Below, in pieces: positions 35,571-40,424 of a stretch of 40,424 nucleotides of DNA (its first letter is position 1; each line of letters opens with the position of its first letter). The stretch is from IMG/VR virus record IMGVR_UViG_3300048018_000041, positions 1 to 40,424 of that record; one strand, written 5' to 3'. Under the pieces are notes generated by a model that saw nothing but the letters and a program-made list of their open reading frames with translations, searched no databases and was not told the origin of the DNA. Made by a program: the position numbers and the translations under genes. This stretch comes from a virus.

Positions 35571-35623
35571 AGTTATATAATTACATGTTTTAAATTAAAC
35601 TTAAATTGTTTTTGTAGTGTAAA
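35571..35623 (-). promoter_or_regulatory. Leader before the ERF gene, with inverted repeat
   Basis: The only gap of more than 50 bases in the - block. An inverted repeat TGTAGT-GTAA-ACTACA (35613-35628) overlaps the sigma-factor stop. It is not followed by a T run on either strand, so it is not a normal terminator. The rest is AT-rich (TTTAAATTAAACTTAAATTG). It could hold a promoter or operator for the recombination genes. Inferred from position. Confidence 0.3.
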
Positions 35624-36391
35624 CTACAGGTAATCAATCACTTGCGAGTGATCTACATTGTTAATTAGTTTAGAAATTGCATCACGTTTTATCTGTGATA
35701 TACGCACGTGAGCAGTGTTAACATTTATACCTAATATGCTAGCTATTTCATTAGCCGAATGTTTTTCACAGTCTAATCCATAGCTTAATCTAACTACTTC
35801 AAACTGTTTTTCATCAAGCCAAGTTCTCATTAAACTTAATAAATAAGCATTTAATAGGTTGATGTTATAAGGTTCGGTTTTGTCTATAACTTGATAAGCT
35901 TTATTATCTTCTTCATCATTAATCTTTTCGTCTATACTAGAGAAAACAGAATTAAAAAACATTGCTACCATTTTCTCATCTTTAGGATTTTTTCTTATCT
36001 CATTTAGCTTGTGTTCAGGTATACGTATATCTCCTCTATTAGTATCTACAGCTCTTCTAATGGCTCCTTTAATTCGTTTAGATAGAAACGATTTTAATGT
36101 TTTTTCTTGGTCATCAGATTGGCTTAATAAATCTCTGTCTATTTTACCTACAGCAGCCCATAATGCTAAATTACCTTCTTGTATTAAATCGTTTATACTC
36201 ATGACTCCTGAAGCCTGTTGAGATGTTGATTGTTTATGTGCTAGATTAAATACTAATAGCAAAAACTTTTTAGCCATTTGATCGTTGTCTAAAACAGTAT
36301 AATCACCATTAACAATCTCAGGTAAATCATCTAGTATTTTTTCAACCTCTTTTTTATATCTTACATAATTAGGTACGTTATATTTTTTCAT
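35624..36391 (-). CDS. Sigma-70-family RNA polymerase sigma factor
   Basis: A 255-residue protein. Region 2-like sequence is seen at about residues 65-120 (INDLIQEGNLALWAAVGKID, then LSKRIKGAIRRAV), followed by a region 3-like GDIRIPEHKLNEIRK. Region 4 spans about residues 190-245 (LDEKQFEVVRLSYGLD then NEIASILGINVNTAHVRISQ) with its helix-turn-helix. It should redirect host RNA polymerase to phage promoters, likely for the middle or late genes. It overlaps the preceding HTH gene by 14 bases. Family call is strong. Promoters it reads are unknown; the AT-only strings listed here are candidates. Confidence 0.88.
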   Translation of the reverse strand: MKKYNVPNYVRYKKEVEKILDDLPEIVNGDYTVLDNDQMAKKFLLLVFNLAHKQSTSQQASGVMSINDLIQEGNLALWAAVGKIDRDLLSQSDDQEKTLKSFLSKRIKGAIRRAVDTNRGDIRIPEHKLNEIRKNPKDEKMVAMFFNSVFSSIDEKINDEEDNKAYQVIDKTEPYNINLLNAYLLSLMRTWLDEKQFEVVRLSYGLDCEKHSANEIASILGINVNTAHVRISQIKRDAISKLINNVDHSQVIDYL

Positions 36392-37019
36392 TTTCTTGAT
36401 TTAAAAGTTCTTTTTCTTTTTTAAGTTGATAGCCCATATTTCTATGTATAGTTCTAGCAGAACAATTTAACAGGTCTGCAAGTCTGTTTATAGTTATTTT
36501 TTTGCCAAGATCATTTATATCTAACATGCATTGATAAATATCATCTTCATGTATTTTACTTGACCTACCTATTAACTCACCTACTATTTTAAGTTTTTGA
36601 GTTAAAGTTAAACCACAATTTTGTTTAAATATAATTTTTCTAGATTTATTAACTGGAGGTTCTTCAAGATCTAACATGCTAACATCATATACCATTCTTT
36701 CAAGTAATTTTTCAGGTATTTCAAAAGCTATAAAACCATATTTAAAATCAGCTATAACTTTAGATAATTCTAAAAATTTATCTTGATCTAATTGTGGGTT
36801 TAAATACCACAAAACTAATAAATGCCATTTTAATGATTTATAAGTAGTTATTTTAGCTTTGCTTCTAAACAAATGATAACATTCGTAAGTTCCTTCTTTG
36901 TAATAATCATAAAGAGGTGTGGACAGTGTAGGCTTGTCACTTATAGGGTCTCGCCTGTACACTATCCGCCTCTTGTTAAGGTAGTAAAGGTATCTTGGTA
37001 TGTTGATGTACTGTGACAT
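36378..37019 (-). CDS. HTH protein, possible regulator or replication factor
   Basis: A 213-residue protein. Residues 1-120 are aromatic-rich and unassigned (YLYYLNKRRIVYRRDP). The C-terminal part has ITINRLADLLNCSARTIHRN, a clear helix-turn-helix, followed by a basic coiled helix. It starts in a TAATG overlap with the 41-residue gene and overlaps the sigma-factor gene by 14 bases, so the two DNA-binding proteins are co-translated. It may regulate early genes or start replication. Function is not established. Confidence 0.6.
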   Translation of the reverse strand: MSQYINIPRYLYYLNKRRIVYRRDPISDKPTLSTPLYDYYKEGTYECYHLFRSKAKITTYKSLKWHLLVLWYLNPQLDQDKFLELSKVIADFKYGFIAFEIPEKLLERMVYDVSMLDLEEPPVNKSRKIIFKQNCGLTLTQKLKIVGELIGRSSKIHEDDIYQCMLDINDLGKKITINRLADLLNCSARTIHRNMGYQLKKEKELLNQENEKI

Positions 37020-37144
37020 TAGCCTCTTACTCCTTTATTCTTATACCTTGTGTCACGTTTAGGCTTTTGAAAAGCTTTAACTTTATCTGTAATATTGAAA
37101 ACATTAGTTTTCATTAAGTGTTTTATTTGTTTAATTTGACTCAT
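37019..37144 (-). CDS. Very small basic protein
   Basis: A 41-residue ORF (MSQIKQIKHLMKTNVFNITD...; ends YKNKGVRG) that fills the gap between its neighbours. It overlaps the 115-residue gene by 14 bases and meets the HTH gene in TAATG. It is Lys/Arg-rich, with no Cys and no membrane segment. Its exact fit in the chain supports translation. Function is unknown. Confidence 0.45.
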   Translation of the reverse strand: MSQIKQIKHLMKTNVFNITDKVKAFQKPKRDTRYKNKGVRG

Positions 37145-37478
37145 ATAATTCTATTTTTACATTATTCCATTTGCCTCCCTTCATTGTCGTGTCGACCAGG
37201 AAATCTATTCTATTAGTCCATCTTTTATTCATTCTATCCCTAATAACCCAAAGGCCATTCATATCACCAGCATTACTTACTAAAATGGTAGAGTTCATGA
37301 CGAAACCTTTAGATTCTAGATCTCTAGATACGGCTACAATTCTGTGTATAGCAGGATTTGCCATATTAATTTTAAAATTTGTAGCTGTCCTATCAGGTGT
37401 GCTGTCTGTTTGTGACGGTGTTGCATGATATATCGTAGCGGTCACAGTCAAAAGGGTACTCAGTATAAGGTTTTTCAT
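37131..37478 (-). CDS. Secreted protein, candidate 3D/RlpA-like double-psi barrel
   Basis: A 115-residue protein with a signal peptide-like N-terminus (MKNLILSTLLTVTATIYHATP). The mature part ends with a segment (VIRDRMNKRWTNRIDFLVD, then GGKWNNVKIEL) that fits the 3D/RlpA/MltA-type fold, where Asp in R-I-D-F is catalytic. Such domains act on peptidoglycan. The first 86 bases overlap the 178-residue gene out of frame; Met39 (37364) is an alternative start without overlap or signal. Function is an inference from pattern. Confidence 0.5.
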   Translation of the reverse strand: MKNLILSTLLTVTATIYHATPSQTDSTPDRTATNFKINMANPAIHRIVAVSRDLESKGFVMNSTILVSNAGDMNGLWVIRDRMNKRWTNRIDFLVDTTMKGGKWNNVKIELYESN

Positions 37479-37929
37479 TTTTGTTAATTATAGTTTTTTT
37501 ATCATTAATATAATAATTCCAATAAGCTTTAACGGAATTACCTTCAACTTTATATTCATCAGGCATACACTGTGGCGGTTGTGTAAAACCGGTATGTAAT
37601 ATACCACCTGGATATTTAGCTAAAGGTTTTTTACACTTAGTAATAGTTAAATGTGTTTTATTATAACGCTTAGTATACTCATCGCCAAGTGCGACCATGT
37701 AATGGTATAGCCAATAATAATTTTGACCAGACTGTCTAGCCCATATGGTAGACGGATGATTTACATGTGCTTTTTTATAAGGTATATCCTCGCATTCATC
37801 TTCAAGGTTATACATGCGATGAGCAGTACACAGCATTTGAGCTGCTTCGAGTATCATCTTAACTTTATGTTTGTCATAATGATAAGCGGCAGCTTTATAA
37901 GGATCAGGGTGTAAGTAAAATATATTCAT
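37393..37929 (-). CDS. Conserved phage protein of unknown function
   Basis: A 178-residue protein opening MNIFYLHPDPYKAAAYHYDK, then HKVKMILEAAQMLCTAH. I recall this opening and the following HPSTIWARQSGQNYYWLYHY pattern as a family in many marine phages of various types, without an agreed function. It has conserved His/Asp/Lys (YDKHKVKM) and HP-x-x-x-WAR that could be catalytic. It starts in an ATGA overlap with the 33-residue gene, and its C-terminal 28 codons overlap the secreted-protein gene. Confidence 0.65.
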   Translation of the reverse strand: MNIFYLHPDPYKAAAYHYDKHKVKMILEAAQMLCTAHRMYNLEDECEDIPYKKAHVNHPSTIWARQSGQNYYWLYHYMVALGDEYTKRYNKTHLTITKCKKPLAKYPGGILHTGFTQPPQCMPDEYKVEGNSVKAYWNYYINDKKTIINKNEKPYTEYPFDCDRYDISCNTVTNRQHT

Positions 37930-38027
37930 AGTTTATTTACTCTGTTATAATGTTGATCAAGTAGCATATTGGCAACTTCTATGCTGATCATGTTATCGTT
38001 GTACAATTGCCATACTAGCTTACTCAT
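37926..38027 (-). CDS. 33-residue protein between ligase and the next gene
   Basis: A small ORF (MSKLVWQLYNDNMISIEVAN...) overlaps the ligase stop by eight bases and the next start by ATGA. It fills the space exactly. The product is helical. Function is unknown; conservation in relatives would decide. Confidence 0.4.
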   Translation of the reverse strand: MSKLVWQLYNDNMISIEVANMLLDQHYNRVNKL

Positions 38028-38874
38028 AGTTACGAATAGTTTTAAACAATGGGTGTCTGTAACTACCGTACTGAGTACGTTCGAAATAAGTAAACGTAGC
38101 TCGTTTGCCTATGTAGTCATGAATATTGTTAAGTATATTGGCTAGATCTTTGTAGTTGTAGCCTTTACCTGGAGGACAACCAAACTCTATACCATCATCA
38201 TCTTGCATTAAGAACTTGCCAAGAGTACCTTCACGTTTGCCTTTGCCAGTTTCATAACCTACAATTGTAGCCTCGGTGTCGTTAAAGTCTTTAAACTTTT
38301 GTAAGTTGTAAGATCGTTTTTGCTGATAAGGTTTATCTAGACGTAGTATAGAGCCTTCATAACCGTTATTTAGATTATACTGATGTCTTAATTGTGCAGA
38401 GTCTTTAGAATTAACTAGAGTAGTTTCTACATATTTAATACAGTAGTTGTACATATCAGAACAAGCTAGCTGATCAGACCTGTAACTGTAAGGCTTATCC
38501 ATGACTGTTTCTATATAGTCATAGCAGTGAAACTGTATCAGTCTTTCAGCTTCAGCTTTATCAGCATCAGTTGGTTTTTGTTTTCTAACCAATGATATAA
38601 TCTTTTCGAAGTCATCTTTAAGATCATGGTTGTATAATTCACCGTCGAGCACAACATCTACATTAGCATAGTCAAAGAAAAATTTGTTTAACGATAGTTT
38701 AATGTGTTCAAGATTGTGAAATTCTTTACCTGTACGTGAAAAACATCTAATGTTTTCTTTGTCGTCGACATATATAACACACCTTACGCCATCAAGCTTA
38801 GGTTGAATGTATACTTTCTCGGACCAGTTAACAGGTTTTTTGTCTACTTTGTATGCGAGCATTGGTTTAATCAT
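38020..38874 (-). CDS. ATP-dependent DNA ligase
   Basis: A 284-residue ligase. Motif I is PKLDGVR with the adenylated Lys26. Motif III-like LDGELYN and motif IV-like YEGSILRL follow, then motif V LQKFK, and an OB-like C-terminal domain (GYETGKGKREGTLGKFLM). Size and order match small T7-type ligases. It seals nicks in lagging strands and recombination products. It starts in an ATGA overlap with the 89-residue gene. Confidence 0.93.
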   Translation of the reverse strand: MIKPMLAYKVDKKPVNWSEKVYIQPKLDGVRCVIYVDDKENIRCFSRTGKEFHNLEHIKLSLNKFFFDYANVDVVLDGELYNHDLKDDFEKIISLVRKQKPTDADKAEAERLIQFHCYDYIETVMDKPYSYRSDQLACSDMYNYCIKYVETTLVNSKDSAQLRHQYNLNNGYEGSILRLDKPYQQKRSYNLQKFKDFNDTEATIVGYETGKGKREGTLGKFLMQDDDGIEFGCPPGKGYNYKDLANILNNIHDYIGKRATFTYFERTQYGSYRHPLFKTIRNYE

Positions 38875-39140
38875 AATTTATCTATTTTATTTTGTAATTG
38901 GGTTATTTTTCTTTGTGTTATTGCAGCTTTTCTATATTCTTCATCATCTACATATTTGTTTTGTAGTAAACATAGTCTACCTAGTTCATCTTGTAATATT
39001 TCTTTATCAGTTAATGATTCAGCTGTTAAATCTTCATCAACATATTTAATACCATATGTAGCTGTGTCAGGATTTATAAACTCATTATATAAATCTAGCT
39101 TTATTCTATCTAATAGTCTCTCGTATTCTTGTTCTGTCAT
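38871..39140 (-). CDS. Small acidic helical protein
   Basis: An 89-residue protein, helical and charged. Its C-terminal helix pair (ELGRLCLLQNKYVDDEEYRK then AAITQRKITQLQNKI) resembles a UVR-type helical hairpin, but this is weak. It overlaps the ligase start by ATGA and the 62-residue gene by TAATG. Function is unknown. Confidence 0.5.
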   Translation of the reverse strand: MTEQEYERLLDRIKLDLYNEFINPDTATYGIKYVDEDLTAESLTDKEILQDELGRLCLLQNKYVDDEEYRKAAITQRKITQLQNKIDKL

Positions 39141-39328
39141 TAATAAGGTAGTTTTTTAGGATTAGCTAAGAAGTATTTTATATCAGATAGTTGTTCTTCT
39201 AATGTTTCAATACGTACTAACATTTGTTTTAATGTGTATTTTTCACCGTCCATATGTGACTTAACACCACCTGTAAGGTTACCTATATCCACAATCATAT
39301 CTTGTTTAAACATATTATTATTATCCAT
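39140..39328 (-). CDS. Small coiled-coil protein
   Basis: A 62-residue protein ending in a heptad-type helix (YTLKQMLVRIETLEEQLSDI). It has no Cys or membrane segment. It overlaps the 168-residue gene by eight bases and the next by TAATG. Function is unknown. Confidence 0.5.
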   Translation of the reverse strand: MDNNNMFKQDMIVDIGNLTGGVKSHMDGEKYTLKQMLVRIETLEEQLSDIKYFLANPKKLPY

Positions 39329-39827
39329 TGTATTTCGTATTAAGTTTGTAATTATCTTCCGCGTGATTATCTACTAAAAACTTTTCAGTCCAATTAGTAT
39401 AGCCCATGTTTCTTTGCTTATATCTATCTATAAGTTTATCAGGCGTGCCAACAAACTCACATACGTTATTGTACTGATTATAAGCACTTAACCATACATC
39501 AGGTTTACCTGTCCATATGATCCACGTGTATTCATGATCTACAGCGTCAACATTAGGATATAAATATTGACTATTGTAGTGAAAGTCATGTACTAAATAT
39601 GATGCTATTCTTGAGCCATCACCAAAGTTAGTAAAACCTCTGTATTCTTGCATGTGTTTAATCCAGTTTGCAAGTTCTATACCTCTCCACTCAGGATAAC
39701 CGTCATGATGTAGATACATGTGAACATTAGATTTGTCACTTACTAGCTGAGGCTTTAAAGCAAAACCAGCTTCGTGATCTTCTGCGTATGATCTATCGAC
39801 GACCATTGTCATATTTCTAGTACTCAT
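39321..39827 (-). CDS. Conserved phage protein of unknown function
   Basis: A 168-residue soluble protein with many Tyr, His, Asp and Trp. Recognisable stretches: HMYLHHDGYPEWRGIELANW, DGSRIASYLVHDFHY and EYTWIIWTGKPDVWL. I recall similar proteins in marine phages without a function. The HHDGYPEW motif may be a metal or substrate site. It starts in an ATGA overlap with the small membrane protein. Function is unknown. Confidence 0.6.
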   Translation of the reverse strand: MSTRNMTMVVDRSYAEDHEAGFALKPQLVSDKSNVHMYLHHDGYPEWRGIELANWIKHMQEYRGFTNFGDGSRIASYLVHDFHYNSQYLYPNVDAVDHEYTWIIWTGKPDVWLSAYNQYNNVCEFVGTPDKLIDRYKQRNMGYTNWTEKFLVDNHAEDNYKLNTKYNG

Positions 39828-39985
39828 ACTAATTCTTCACCTATGCTGATTATTTCAGCGATTATTAATATTGCCACACCTAAAGGCAACGATGACATTA
39901 GGATGCTAAAGCCCATGACTCTAATCATTGACTTAGCTAAGCTAACTTTAAAATGAGGTGTAAATTTATTTTTAAATCTATTCAT
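39824..39985 (-). CDS. Small membrane protein
   Basis: A 53-residue ORF with a basic start (MNRFKNKFTPHFK) and about 25 hydrophobic residues (GFSILMSSLPLGVAILIIAE), enough for one membrane span. It overlaps the next gene by ATGA and lies ten bases after the stop of the 85-residue gene. Early-expressed membrane peptides are common in phages; function is unknown. Confidence 0.5.
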   Translation of the reverse strand: MNRFKNKFTPHFKVSLAKSMIRVMGFSILMSSLPLGVAILIIAEIISIGEELV

Positions 39986-39995
39986 ATTATTTATT

Positions 39996-40253
39996 TTAAT
40001 CTAGTAAAACCATATAAGCTTTACTGTTATGTGTTCTAAACCAGTCTAAAGCTTTATGATGTAGCTTTATATGTTTATCAGATGCATTTCCTAAAGCTTC
40101 AAACATATAGTTTAAACCCATTATAAGGTCATACATACTTAATTCTAAGTTGTTTAGCTCGAATGTCTCGCCTGAAAAAGGATTTGTTACTGTGTCTCCT
40201 GTCTCGTATACTGTACCGTCGAACCATTTAGGTAATTGCGTTTTGTTTTTCAT
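39996..40253 (-). CDS. Conserved small phage protein
   Basis: An 85-residue protein. LPKWFDGTVYETGDTVTNPF, then GETFELNNLELSMYDLIMG and FRTHNSKAYMVLLD form a pattern I recall from many marine phage genomes, including cyanophages and pelagiphages, without assigned function. It overlaps the partial gene at the window edge by 26 bases. No motif indicates an enzyme. Confidence 0.6.
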   Translation of the reverse strand: MKNKTQLPKWFDGTVYETGDTVTNPFSGETFELNNLELSMYDLIMGLNYMFEALGNASDKHIKLHHKALDWFRTHNSKAYMVLLD

Positions 40254-40424
40254 AATCTAAGTAATCTATTCTTTCGTGATCTATTTCTATTAATTTTGCT
40301 ATGTAATCCCACACTTCACGCTGTTGTTTCGTGTGTCTCAATACACCTTCTAGTTGGTCTATTGTTATAAAAGGCGTATTATCATCTTTTATTTCTTGCT
40401 TTAGCCTGCTAATGTCAGTGTCTA
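40228..40424 (-). CDS. Partial ORF, 5' end outside the window
   Basis: The last 65 codons (reading ISRLKQEIKDDNTPFITID, later LDYEKQNAIT) of a gene whose start lies beyond the right edge. The frame is open to the edge, with no stop. The product is helical and charged. Function is unknown. Confidence 0.45.
   Translation of the reverse strand, partial: DTDISRLKQEIKDDNTPFITIDQLEGVLRHTKQQREVWDYIAKLIEIDHERIDYLDYEKQNAIT

Overview
The window is a dense, AT-rich phage genome fragment. It is most likely a short-tailed (podovirus-type) virus of a Bacteroidota host, probably a marine flavobacterium. Three things support this. There is a virion block (portal, scaffold, capsid, adaptors, long nozzle-like protein, fibre, internal virion proteins) with no sheath or tape-measure gene. 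There is a T7-like replication set (fused primase-helicase, endonuclease I, ATP ligase). And the starts almost all lack a Shine-Dalgarno sequence but follow A/T-rich leaders, the usual pattern in Bacteroidota. No integrase, repressor, tRNA, rRNA, CRISPR array or insertion sequence was seen. The large terminase and a DNA polymerase are not in the window and may lie beyond its edges.

Positions 1-26095 are read on the + strand. They hold the structural genes (portal, open at the left edge, through a 2209-residue internal virion protein), then an M15-peptidase endolysin and small genes for a lipoprotein, a membrane/coiled-coil protein and a secreted thioredoxin-fold protein without its cysteines. 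Factor-independent terminators follow the capsid gene and the next gene. The + block ends at a probable bidirectional terminator (26098-26126).

Positions 26145-40424 are read on the - strand. In transcription order (right to left) they hold small unrecognised genes, ATP-dependent DNA ligase, a secreted 3D/RlpA-like candidate, an HTH protein, a sigma-70-family factor, an ERF annealing protein with a PD-(D/E)XK exonuclease, a short SSB-like protein, primase-helicase, a thymidylate-synthase-family enzyme, a GIY-YIG/MazG fusion, a second MazG-like protein, endonuclease I, and ribonucleotide reductase beta and alpha. Genes are joined by ATGA or TAATG overlaps, and several genes of 28-57 codons fill what would otherwise be gaps.

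The - strand genes plausibly remodel the nucleotide pool and replicate and recombine DNA. The phage sigma factor may direct host RNA polymerase to some phage promoters. The most notable signal is the thymidylate-synthase homologue: it has Asp where dUMP-using enzymes have Asn177, as in dCMP hydroxymethylases, and sits beside two all-alpha NTP-pyrophosphatase-like genes. This suggests, but does not prove, cytosine-base modification.
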